From positions 483,859-547,858 of the forward strand of contig VWPU01012101.1 of assembly GCA_013398955.1 (NCBI GenBank): a stretch of 64,000 bases of DNA, given 5' to 3'. The stretch is from Callaeas wilsoni (lineage: Eukaryota > Chordata > Aves > Passeriformes > Callaeidae). Within the stretch, counting starts at the first letter, position 1. Each line of letters starts with the position of its first letter. Below, in pieces: positions 51,001-61,888 of the stretch. Under the pieces are notes generated by a model. It saw only the letters and a list, made by a program, of their open reading frames with translations, was not told where the DNA came from and searched no databases. The translations under genes and the position numbers were made by a program.

Positions 51001-52297
51001 CAGCTCAGTATGCTCAATTCTTCTGATGTTTTTTCACCAAATTGACAGGGAAGAGTATTTTGGAGCTTTTTAATCAGAGTTTCTCAATACAGCTAAGCCA
51101 ATCTTAGGGCAACTCCACAGCCAATAAAGTAGTGCAGCTCTCTTAGTTCTTTTTCTACCCCTGGCACTAAGCGTTTGCAATTCCTGCCCTAGCATAGCCC
51201 TGCCCAGTACTGGCATCTTTCTGGTGCACCGGTCTGAACTGGGGACACGTCTATGACTCCCACTCCCTATTTCAATCAGCTTAGTAGAAAACAAAGGAAT
51301 GTCCAAACAGCAAGGGAACAGAATTTTCTGCAACTTTGCAGCCCTGTGTACTGTTCACTAAGTGCATTTTGATTCTCCAGTGTTAATATTCAGCTGACAT
51401 TACTGGGGAGGTTTCAGAGCAGCCTTTTGGGGATTAAAAATATTAGAAAACAAATTACTTTGGCACAGCCACAGCACAGCATAGTCCCAAGATGAGTTCT
51501 GTACACACACACTGACAGGATGTGGACAGCACAAAGACTATCTCAGACTATCTACAGCTCCCCCACAACATGTGAGATTGGCCACAAGAGGAAAGAGTGT
51601 CTGCCTGGAGTCATCCAGAACTATTAGACATAGTTTAGGAAAAAAAAAAAAAAATCTCTGAAGGTCTTTCCTTATCCTTTGTCCTTGACACTTTCAGGCT
51701 TCTACCCTACCCCTGGGAATGTGAGTTTTGGACTTCAATATTTGTTCAGAACCATACTTCAAATACAGAAGCATAGACAGAGCTACTGCACTCGATTAGC
51801 TTTTTGTTGTTGCTATAATCATTGACATCTATTACAGAGGACAGATTTTTCTAGGCACTACCCTCTAGTTTTCAGCCAGGTCATACACCTACAGCAATCA
51901 GCATCTCAAACCGCAGGGCAGGCAGGCAGGAATGGGGAACTGCATGACTGACCAAAGGTACAGAAAGTGCAGGTAATCAGCAACATACTGATTTGCTCCC
52001 TTACAGAATGAAGTCATTCTGGGGCACAGTTTGTCCAAACGGGCTCAGATCAGGGCTGGAAGGTGGTAGTGTAGACAGGATAGAGCTGTGATCACAGAAC
52101 TTGCCTTTGTGTGCAAACCGAATGTGGATGAAGAGCCCCTAGAAAGCTAATTTAGAAGTGGTGAACTCGTGCCACCTGGTGGATTCCAGCTTGTCCCAAA
52201 ACCACAGTAACCCAGCTACAGCAGAGATCAATAAACAGCAGAACAGCATCGGGGAACGAGGAGATGCAAAGCTCAGGTGCACTTCTGTGTCTTTCAG
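48029..52297 (+). other. ABRA: ABRA intron 1
   Basis: The single 4.27-kb intron, phase 2, starts GTAAGT and ends in a pyrimidine-rich tract and CAG (TGTGTCTTTCAG). I found no nested gene. It contains a short ATATAG/GGATATA low-complexity run near 48940-48975 and an A15 tract near 51640. Otherwise it is unique AT-rich sequence. Confidence 0.9.
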
Positions 52298-52775
52298 CGC
52301 CAGCCGGCTGAGCGAGGAGGCGCGGAGCAACGCGCGCAGGAAATGCAGCGCCGTGCACAGCCTCAAGGATAGGTGGCAGGAATGGGCTGACCAGCACATC
52401 ATAACGCAGAAGCTGAACCCCTTCAGCGAGGAGTTTGACCACGAGCTGGCCATGTCCACGCGCCTGCACAAAGGAGATGAAGGATATGGTCATCCCAAGG
52501 AAGGAACCAAAACCGCTGAGAGAGCCAAGAGAGCCGAGGCCCACATCCACCGGGAGATCAGGGACATGTGCTTCATCATTGAATCGATGGCCAAGCCACG
52601 GCCTGACGGCAAGATCCAAGTCACTTTTGGGGAACTCTTTGACAGATACGTTCGTATTTCAGATAAGGTTGTTGGGATTCTGATGAGAGCCAGGAAACAC
52701 GGGCTGGTGGACTTTGAGGGAGAAATGTTATGGCAAGGAAGGGATGATAATGTCATAATTACTTTATTAAAATAG
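52298..52775 (+). CDS. ABRA: ABRA (STARS) exon 2: actin-binding region and Costars domain
   Basis: The last coding exon gives the final base of codon 250, residues 251-408 and the stop TAG at 52773-52775. It starts after TTTCAG at 52292-52297. It carries RRKCSAVHSLKDRWQEWADQ (263-282), then the strongly conserved LNPFSEEFDHELAMSTRLHK (289-308) and EGTKTAERAKRAEAHIHREI. It closes with the Costars domain (about 330-408), including GKIQVTFGELFDRYVRISDK (354-373) and the C-terminal EGEMLWQGRDD and ITLLK. This half is the actin-binding, most conserved part of the family and is intact, with no frameshift or stop. In-frame sequence before 52298 is intron and should not be translated. Confidence 0.97.
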
Positions 52776-54540
52776 GTAGGCTATAACTAGAACAACCGTT
52801 GGAAAACTTTTCTCCCCTTCTCCCTTGCCATTAGCATTTGCACATTTTGAATATAAGATTTACCTGTTCACCACGTCGAAAAGAGTATTTTTTGAAGTAT
52901 GTATTTTATAACTAGAGCATGATAACCCAAATATCCAAATGGACTTCGTTTTGTACCAGAAGAGCTTGCAGGACAATTAAGTTAATTACTACATGAAATA
53001 TAAGGAGAAAAATCTATATGGAATATAAGCAGCTGATGATAAAAGCCCATAGCTATATAAATAGCTACAAACTAATCCCAATTTCTACTTCTTGTTACAT
53101 TAAGATATTCCCAACCTATTTAAACTGGAATATCAGGAACATGAAACATGCCATATCAGAAGCTGAATAACAATATAAACTCGGGCCAAGTTTTTGATCT
53201 GAAAAATAGTCTTGTGCATGCACTTCCTAATTAATTGATTTAAATACAAGTAAAATTACCTTTTTTTAATACAGAATCGAGGATAACACATTTGTTTTCT
53301 TTACAAGCACGATATGCAATTACTACTGCAGTATTATCTTGTGACAACTGTTGACACAGCTTTCTCTTACATAAGGCATAGAAAATTGTTTTTATAAATG
53401 GGGTTTTATATATTTATTGTATTTATATAACTCATTTTTTAGACAGTTTCATACTTAAACTTATGGAGGTTGGAATGTAATGAATAAAAATGTTTTGATT
53501 AGATAGCTACCTAAAAAATACCTTCTATACAACATTGTGCAATGTCTCATTATCTATGCAGATACTGTTCTTATAAATACAGGGAAAAATAATATATAAC
53601 ATATAAAAACCAGGCAGGTACGTGTACTTTTGTATACAGCAAAAAAGTGATCATCTTCCATTGAAACATACCTCTGTGAGAAAAGAGAGAAATGGCATTC
53701 ATAACTTTGAGGAAAATATTGTTCCCTATTACACAGAAAGACTGACCTAATTTTACAGCATTTCCCATTCCAGTATCACTGAAATAATGTATTTCAGTCC
53801 AGGTGACGCTGAAGAGGACTAAATGCTAATGAACTAATACTGCTAATGAACTAATAAAATTGCATTATTCACAAATCTGAGATCTCTGTAAGGTCTCTAC
53901 TACTTACTGGATTAGAGAGATCAGTTTCTCTACTACTATAAAAATAGCTGTCCTGGTAAAATATGTGTGCTTCACATGAAAAGCATTTGTATCAGAGAAG
54001 ATGCCTGGGCAGTAATGAAAAAGAAGTGGTTTTTTCCCCATTAAGACTCTTTCAAACTGAGACTGCAAATATCTTGTAACCGAAGTAGAAGCGTATTAAC
54101 ATCTTGTCTCTGGTAACACAAATATTGCTGTCTTATTATGAGTACAGGTACTCCAGTTTGAAGCATCAATGTACAAATAAACCAAATATTTTATAACTTA
54201 ATGATACAAGAACTGACTACTACATCTATTCTAAATCTATGTAAATCATTAATATTTTAGGCACAGTTATATTATGCGACTCTAAGGAAGAAAAAATTAA
54301 TTGTAAGATGGAACCAATGGACTTTATTTAATGTTTTCTTGAGATCTCTTAGACTACTCAAGCTCACCTACAAAACTGATGTCTTAGTGTAATACTTGCA
54401 TATCATAATTTCTACCTGAATATTCTTAACTTATTCTTTATGTCTTTATATAGTGACCTTTTATAGTTGTCTAAATTGTCTTGATAAAATTTTTTTGTCA
54501 AAGGAATACATGAACTATAAATAAAACCCTTAATTATTTC
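52776..54540 (+). other. ABRA: Probable ABRA 3' UTR and downstream sequence
   Basis: This is AT-rich non-coding sequence after the ABRA stop. Canonical AATAAA hexamers on the plus strand occur at 53483-53488, 53853-53858 and 54520-54525, giving possible 3' UTRs of about 0.7, 1.1 or 1.75 kb. Sequence alone does not say which is used. Confidence 0.5.
53483..53488 (+). promoter_or_regulatory. ABRA: Candidate ABRA poly(A) signal
   Basis: The first canonical AATAAA after the ABRA stop codon, in the context TGAATAAAAATGTTTTG, with a T/G-rich stretch behind it. It would give a 3' UTR of about 0.7 kb. Later AATAAA copies at 53853 and 54520 are alternatives. Confidence 0.4.
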
Positions 54541-57500
54541 TTGGGTTACTCTCCCACACACTAGAAAACAAATATGTGTGCATATTCAGTGGAGTAAAAT
54601 ATCAGTCAGTTGCTTCAAAATATAAGCACATTCTCCTTTTCACAGGCTGTTAAAATATATCCTGTGAAGTTTTCTCTGTCCAAAGCATCAGAAAAAGATT
54701 TCAGAGTACATAGCAACAGACCTTATTCAAAATACCTGTACAAAGAATACACACTAAAGGCATGTAAGTGATAAGTGAATTATGTATTTCTCTTGTGAGA
54801 ACTGTCATCCTACCATGGGAAAACACAGCAGCAATAACAATGTAATCACTAATATATATCATCAACCTCACCGACTGATAGCTCACTGCAGGTAACTTAA
54901 GCCTCCCATTCAGTCACCCCACTGTTAAAATCTACACAAAATAAACCAAACCCCCAACTTCTTCTATTCTTCCACTCAAACTATTTTATTTCCAATTGAA
55001 TGAGAAAACCACATGACATAACTAGTATTTTTGCTCATACTACCCTCCACTATTTACCTTTGAGTAGGCAGTATCATGCAAAGTCTTCTAATTTCTTAAA
55101 AGAATTTACCATTTCTGTCAAAGATAAATATTAAATATTGATATGTTATGGTATATGGAAGCATGTCATGTGGGTTATATGTTTTATAACATTTTTTTAC
55201 GTTAAGTTGTGTGACAAGTTTATCTATGGAAAGTAGGAGATAAATCTGAACTCATTAAAAAAAAACAAACCAAAAGTACTCCCTGAATTACCTAGCCTAA
55301 CTCTCCAAATACACTGTTTCATTCCTGCGAAACTAGCCCAACCTCTGCTAAATTTAAATATTCTAAGCAGAGAGATGATAAAGGTCAAAACCCGTTTGAT
55401 TAAAGCAGTCTCTGTAAATTTTTATTTAAGACCTGCTTTTCTAGTTCTGACTAACTTTGAAAATGAAACTCTCAACCTTTGAGACAGCGAGGAACTCTCA
55501 GTTACTCTCATGGTAGCTTATAGCTGCACATTATTTTCTTAAATACTGTATTCACCCCCAAAATGTTTTACTTGAAACAGAGCTCCTGCACTCTCCTGTC
55601 TGAAGCTAGTGTTGCTTTTGCACATCCTTGGTAGTGAAAAAATTGTATCTTCTTCTGCAGGAACTTTCATATTCTAATACAGCTATCAAGCTTAAGTGAC
55701 AGCATGGAACTTGTATCAGAAGGAATAAATTTGACTTTTACACCTTTGTATTTTTCCAAGTCTTACCAGAGTTGCTGCAGTGGCTTGAAGTGAGTGGAAG
55801 GTTCACTGCACATGTATCCCACCCAGCAGAAATCAGCTCCCTCCTCCACAGCAATAGTTCCTTCTTTACAAATGCTTCTGTACAGCCAAGGTTCAGTAAT
55901 ACAGCTAATTTTTAAAACAGAGGAAGGCTATCGAAATAAAATTAGCTGTAGTGATGAGCATACTATTCATAGTGATATGTTCAATCATTACTCATCACAG
56001 AACAGATACTGGCAAGGCCTCCTCCCACAGCCATTTCAGTTGCTATGTACACATTGCACCACCCCAACATCTCAGCTGAAGCCACTGCTGACACCTCAGG
56101 GCACAAAGCAGTTTAGCATTCAACAGCACGTGTACTATTAGCAGTCTAATTATCACAAGAGAAAACAAACTAGGATTATGAAGCTTGTCAAATAAGCAGG
56201 ACAGCAGAAAGCAGAGCTGGCACTGGCACTTCTGCAGGGAGACAGCCAGCAGGACTGGCTTGCACTTGGTTTGCACGTACTACACCAAGTGTATACCATT
56301 CCCTCAGCTGGACAACTCCTCTCTCTGCTCCAGAACCACAGTGCAGCTCTCCATCAGTGCAGGCAGCATGTACTCTTAATAGGAGAAAGAGGAGGTTTGT
56401 TCCCTTAATTGAGCTCCAAACTGAAGTGACAACACTAAAATAACCTGATGACATCTGTTCTTTTATGAAGAGAGAATGTGAGATTTAAGATTCAAATACT
56501 GAATGATGAATACAAGATTTTTTATTTGAAGCTGAAGGAATAGTCAATGTTCTTATCGATCCTCCAAGAGCAAATTTTATGCAGACATTCTAATTCCTGT
56601 ATAAAAAAATAAGTCTAATGCAATATAAACAGGTGAGCAGCAAGATGCAAGCAGCTGTATGTCATAAGTGATGACCTTTTTTCAGACTACACATAAGCAG
56701 TAACTAACACAGATAGGACTTAGAGTCAAAAGATGATACTTTAAGTATCCCACGTTTGGAGCCCAGGTACCCAAACAAAACATCGAGTTACTCAGTGAAC
56801 CCATCCAAGTACTGATGCTTAGATAGTCTTCTGACAGCAAACTCCAGATAATGGCTCTCATCAGCCTTCGGCAAATGTCAAACCTCAACTCTTTACAATC
56901 ATAGAAACAAACCTTGCCAGGAGAGATGGAAAGGAATTCTACTGCAGAAAAAGGATAATGAATTGAAGGCAGGAGGGACACCAAGACAGTGCCTTTTATG
57001 TGTGTCATACAGAAATTAACTACACCTATGGTAATAAAATACATGGTCTTTCCTAAGTAGCCATGCGCTACTCTCTATAGATCCCTTACACAGCCAGTTG
57101 CTTCACCAAGTGTTGCCACAGTCACTTATGCTTTAAATGAAATGTCCTTCTATTCCTTAACTAATTTAGTATTTTACAAGGATGATTGCTACTGTACTGC
57201 TTACTAAACACTACCCTTGATTTCCACTTTTTTGCTTCCGATTTGCTTTTCCAAGACTGGTCCAATACTTGGAAATATTCAGCTACCGAAGATTTTTGTG
57301 TGCTTTCATTTAATTCTTCAAAGTATAATTCTTTATAAAATTCTTCACACCACCCTCTAAAAAACTAAAATATACTTTATTTGCAATATGACCTTAGCAT
57401 AGAGACTATACAGTTGAATTAATGGTTTTGTCAGGAAGGATGACCTGAGACTTTTCTTTTCCCCCCTCCCTCTCTTCAAAATGGTTGAAGACAACGTATT

Positions 57501-57678
57501 TCATTCCCATTGCTTCCCACTGGGCTTTGAAAGGCCCCAGAAATACCAAAAAAAATGAGAAAATGCATCTTATACATTCAGTTATTAAATGAACAACAAA
57601 AAATGGCATTTGTGCTTCTACATAAACTCCACCTTCTAAATAAACTGCAACTCAAGTCTATTTTTACATATAATTAGA
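54541..57678. other. Intergenic DNA between ABRA and OXR1
   Basis: No gene or recognisable transposon lies between the two convergent 3' ends. Open frames such as 55794-56141 (plus, 115 codons) and 56682-57044 (minus, 120 codons) have no family resemblance. Depending on poly(A) site choice, part of this region may be transcribed from either side. Confidence 0.6.
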
Positions 57679-59533
57679 TTTATTTGCTATACATCACTGT
57701 GAGCTTATAGTACTTGAAATCCATTACAGGATTTTTTTTTTGTTGTAATAATCAGTTGTAACTCCACAAAGACAATAATACTGCTGTGGAAGACCAAAGG
57801 GGAGAAAAGCCATTTCAATTTATTTACAGTTCCTTATTTTGTAAACATTTACTCTACACATTATACTAAGTTCTAATAAGGATAAAGAGATATACATAGA
57901 GACAGGAAACAAAGCCCTGTTTTTCTAATCATATTGAGCATTAGCATATTATAGATGAAACATCTGCCTTTTCTCATTACCATAGCAGTAAGCTGTCTTC
58001 AAATAAGTTTTTTTTTAAACTCTCCAGAAATGTAAATATTTTGAAATATACAACTACATCTACGTAAGCCAACCCATTTGGCTTTTATTCCATTTCTAGA
58101 ATAATTTAAAGTGCTATAAGCAACCCGTCAATCAACACTTTTCTATAATAACAAAACTACTTTAAACATTAATTTACAAGATAATATACAATACTTGTCT
58201 GAAATAGCTGAAATTTCAGCACAAAGTCAGTCACTGTCACACTTAACAGCAATTTTTTTTGTTCTTTTTTGTTTTGCTTTTTTTTGCAGAACATAGAATA
58301 AAAGCTTTGAAACAAACAGTTTTGTTGAGCTGTTATTGCCACAATGGCTTATCAATTTTTCTACAAAAGTGGACAAGAGCTACTGGAACTGTATTCTAGC
58401 CTGTCATTTATTTTTTGAGGTCACATGACAGTAAGTTTGCATATTCCACAAGTCTACTGAATTACAATATTGTCTACCTATGATACATTATGTCATTTTA
58501 ATCAGAGCTGGTGCTAATTGTAAATTTACAACATAGACCCACTCAAAAACATCACAAGTATTTTTTTCTTTGGACAGGAATAAGCTATATTCTTGGAGCT
58601 GATGTGCTACACGGCTACAACAGTATAACAGTATATATCTGACACTTTATGTTGAAGAAAGATGCATCTGTTTCTGTACTTTTAATGCCCTAACTATAGC
58701 TACAAATTGTTCACTGAGTTTTGCTTGCTTTAGCCTTTTAATTTTTTTGGAACTATCATATTCTTACATTCTCTTGCTATTTTGTAATTCTTTGCCACTT
58801 AGCTCAATATAGTCAGCATTTGTCCCAAACCTGCGGATCATTAACAGCATGTGCAAAACACTCTTTAAATACAATCAGCATGCAGCTACAACATATAATA
58901 ACTGACTTTTTTCTACACATGAACAAGAAACAAGACGAGTGGCACTGTTGACTCTGGATATCTTCTAACTTCACCACGTGTGTACTGGGATGTGTTAAGA
59001 AGGAATGCTCAGCTTCTCATCCATTTCTGGCACCGCGTGAATAACCCACCACTGGTCTGGACCAATCTCTGCAGTGCTGCTGCCAAATACCCACACGCAG
59101 CTTTCTCAGAGGTTCACAGAGGGCAACTTCATTCATAGACATAATTTGAATACAAAAATAATAAGCTATATTCGATGAAGCAGCCCCCTAGCAGGATTGC
59201 AGGAAAGGTGTGTGTGGGAAACCTGGGAGGCAACTGTAATATGGATAAGAAAATTTTGCAGGCCACAAGGCTCAAAGTAACTAATGTTAATTTTTAGTCC
59301 ACAAGGTCAATATTTTGTAAAAGAGTCTATAGCTTAGAAAAAGTATGACAGTATATTACAGATGCAAGAGCATGAAAAAACATCTGCTATCTAAAAATAA
59401 TAACTAATGGCCACACTGAAAAATTAGAAAAAAACCCAGGTAAGTAAAATACATTATATTGCTCCTAGGGATTTTTAAGCTGCACTGATTCATGTCAGGT
59501 TTGGGACAATAACCTGTAGAAATAGTGAAATAC
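57679..59533 (-). other. OXR1: Probable OXR1 3' UTR
   Basis: This is AT-rich sequence directly 3' of the OXR1 stop on the minus strand, without transposons. A minus-strand AATAAA (plus TTTATT, 57679-57684) would end a UTR of about 1.85 kb. Other minus-strand AATAAA hexamers at 57819-57824 and further out (near 57373) are possible. The limit is a guess. Confidence 0.4.
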
Positions 59534-59669
59534 TTATTCAAAAGCCCATATTTCTATGTCTTGAATAGTGAAGTCTTCTCGCTTAGAAAGTGTGTGATTC
59601 CCAAATGTTTTACATGAATGACTTCTTCCGTGGTAGAGATCACCATCAAGCCAAAGAGCAAACTCTCCT
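59534..59669 (-). CDS. OXR1: OXR1 last coding exon: end of TLDc domain
   Basis: OXR1 is a TLDc-domain protein that protects against oxidative stress; TLDc proteins also bind the V-ATPase. On the minus strand this exon reads GEFALWLDGDLYHGRSHSC, then KTFGNHTLSKREDF and TIQDIEIWAFE, then TAA (59536-59534). The acceptor is TTGCAG just above 59669. The first base completes a Gly codon split by the intron (phase 2), giving a run of five Gly at the junction. The ending WAFE is the expected OXR1 C-terminus, as distinct from that of its paralogue NCOA7, and the position next to ABRA supports OXR1. The frame is intact, and the most conserved residues of the domain end are present. Confidence 0.96.
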
Positions 59670-60415
59670 CTGCAAGACAGACAATGTATTAAAGCAAAAG
59701 ACTGAGGGAGTAAGCATTGAATCTATCAATGTATTTGTTATTCAAAATTTAGAAATGAGAAGGAATTAAAGAATTAATTTTTTTAACAAATACCCCATTG
59801 CTGTTGATAAATTTATGCTACAAAGATTTTATGTTTTTTACTATTTATCTATTTATTATTAATTTGTGAATACCTCTTTTGCAGATATTCTGAAATAAAA
59901 AGCTAACTAGAATTCCTTGGTTTTCAGCCTCTTCCATTTTTATTAAAGAGATGACATAATAACACTTTTATATCTAAAGAGAATGCTGATAACAAATAAG
60001 GAAAACATTCCAGAAGCATATGCACCTGCATGGGTGGGAAAAAACCAGGACAAGACAAAGTATGATTTCTTGAGACCTTGGCATGTTTTGGGATGGTTCA
60101 GTTTCAATTCAGGCCTCTTCCAGTTACACATAATTTTCACATTTACATCCTTCCACAATCATATCTTGTGTCCATTCCAAATACATGCAAGTCAAGCATG
60201 GAAGGCATCGTAACCTTGCAGGGCTGAAACTTTATGCCACACCATGGGGAAGACAAACTTCCTGTTTAAGTTTTCTCAGCATCGGAAGCTGAACACCTGA
60301 CACACTAAAGTTTCTTGGCTGGTAACTGTTGAGTCCTGAGCTACCAAACAATTTTCCGATTTTTCTTTTTGAAGGTGTCCAGACAAACACTTTTAACAGA
60401 CTAATTGCAACTTAC
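59670..60415 (-). other. OXR1: OXR1 intron (last)
   Basis: A 746-bp phase-2 intron with donor GTAAGT next to 60416 and a pyrimidine-containing acceptor ending in GCAG. A chance plus-strand open frame at 59983-60213 has no meaning that I can see. Confidence 0.9.
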
Positions 60416-60489
60416 CCTCCTCCGCCAAAGGCAAGGGAATCCATGTCTCCTTTAATGAAGAACATGTTGTCTCCTGTCCACTTAAAAAC
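60416..60489 (-). CDS. OXR1: OXR1 penultimate coding exon: TLDc domain core
   Basis: A 74-bp exon on the minus strand, bounded by acceptor CCTTAG and donor GG|GTAAG. It encodes VFKWTGDNMFFIKGDMDSLA and then FGGG, with the last codon split 2+1. The WTG(D/E)N-FFIKGDMDSL segment is one of the most diagnostic stretches of TLDc domains. It continues directly from the exon at 61079-61174 (phase 0 junction, SPDFE followed by VFKW). It is too short to stand out as an open frame and was found from its neighbours. No disabling change is seen. Confidence 0.96.
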
Positions 60490-61078
60490 CTAAGGGGAAA
60501 AAAAAACCAAAACAGAGTAGCAAGTAAAAATATCTGAATGTTTCATTTGGGCAGAAGGGAAATGAAACATCAGTAAAGAGAGACTATGGGTGGCTAAATG
60601 GCAGTTTAATGAAGTTATCAAGTTGACACAGAAAATTCAGGAAACAGATACTTGCGGATAAAAAGTCTGAGGTTTTATGATAATTAAAACAACACCATTC
60701 CAAACTAGGTTGTCTTTGAGCATCAAAACTCCTACACAATGAAAAATACCAAGAAAATATGCTTAGATTAGATGTTATGCCCCTAAAAAGGATGTAGTTT
60801 GTGAATTTTCAGACAGACACCTGGAATAATTTAAGCAGTAGAAAAATCTTCAGTACAATTCAAGAGTCAGGCTGAATGTGTTCTTCAGCATGCAAACGCT
60901 ATCAATTTACTGTGAACTTAAAGATTCCACAAAAAAACTAGTGTGATGACTTTGTTTTGGCCAACTTGTAATATTTTTCAGATTTACTGTTAGATTTATT
61001 CATTAACTATTTTAAGCCAATGCACTTGGGGTGGCAGTGGAGAAGGGAGCAAAAGCTTACAAAGTCATTACTACTTAC
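60490..61078 (-). other. OXR1: OXR1 intron
   Basis: A 589-bp phase-0 intron with donor GTAAGTAG beside 61079 and acceptor TTAG beside 60489. It has no transposon or nested gene that I can recognise. Confidence 0.9.
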
Positions 61079-61174
61079 CTCAAAATCTGGAGAAAAAGTG
61101 AACATAAAGGTCTCCCCAGTGCCATAAAAGCCATCGCTCACTTTAAACGGTTCAGATGCTAGTGCACCAAAAAC
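61079..61174 (-). CDS. OXR1: OXR1 coding exon: TLDc domain
   Basis: A 96-bp exon (32 codons, phase 0 at both ends) on the minus strand reading VFGALASEPFKVSDGFYGTG, then ETFMFTFSPDFE. This is the middle of the TLDc fold, preceding the WTGDN-FFIKGD block. The acceptor is CTGCAG above 61174 and the donor GAG|GTAAGT below 61079. Together with the two following exons it supplies the last 101 residues of OXR1. The preceding exon, expected to end in a DGQ-like sequence, was not found before 64000, so the intron above exceeds 2.8 kb and the rest of the gene lies outside the window. Confidence 0.96.
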
Positions 61175-61661
61175 CTGCAGCAGAAATACATTAGAGCAAG
61201 AAAAACTTGACACTACACAGAATCCAAGAATCTCTAATGATAGTAACTGATAAATCAGGTTTTAAATATTGTCAGATTTGAAATTCACTCTCTGAATTTC
61301 ACTGTACCACTGCTTACACTGTATCACGGTTCTGAGTGCACTGGGATATGGTATAGTGCTTTGTGATACCATACAAAGTAAGAGAACTCTTCCTCTATAA
61401 AAAGTGAACACAGTAAGAAAAAAAAAAATCTAATGGATAAAAACTGAACTCAGAAAACTTTCAAAAACAATGTATACATATTTAAAATTTCAGATCAAAA
61501 AGTCTTTCTTACATAGCTCCTATTTCACTTTGCTAGGCTATTTTCAGCAAGTTCTTAGCTGTAGCTGAGTTATCTTCCATGTGATTTATTAATACCAGTC
61601 CAAATACCAGGTAAGCACTGGTTACCCTGTCTTACAACAGAGACAGATTTTTTTAACAGAA

Positions 61662-61888
61662 GGACAGGATGCCATCCAGAGGGACCTGGACAAACTTGAG
61701 AACTTGGCTTGTGTGAACCTCATGAAGTTCAGCAAGTCCAAGTGCAAGGTCCTGTACCTGGGTCATGGCAATCTCCAACTCAAGTACAGACTTGGAGATG
61801 AACTCGCTGAGAGCAGCTCTGAAGAGAACAACTCAGGGATTCTTATGGATGAAAAGCTGGACATGAGCCAGCACGTGCTCGCATTTTG
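61662..61888 (+). mobile_element. Internal CR1 ORF2 fragment in an OXR1 intron
   Basis: On the plus strand, antisense to OXR1, it reads [20 protein letters not shown], then [29 protein letters not shown] and [14 protein letters not shown]. This is the CR1 ORF2 region just after the FADD box. The frame is open for most of its length. Neither the catalytic box nor the 3' UTR and ATTCTGTG tail is present, so the copy has lost its 3' end after insertion. Confidence 0.88.

Noticed and set aside
55794..57044. Two open frames of 115-120 codons between ABRA and OXR1
   Set aside because: They lie on opposite strands in non-coding DNA, have no domain likeness, and one probably lies near the OXR1 3' end by chance.
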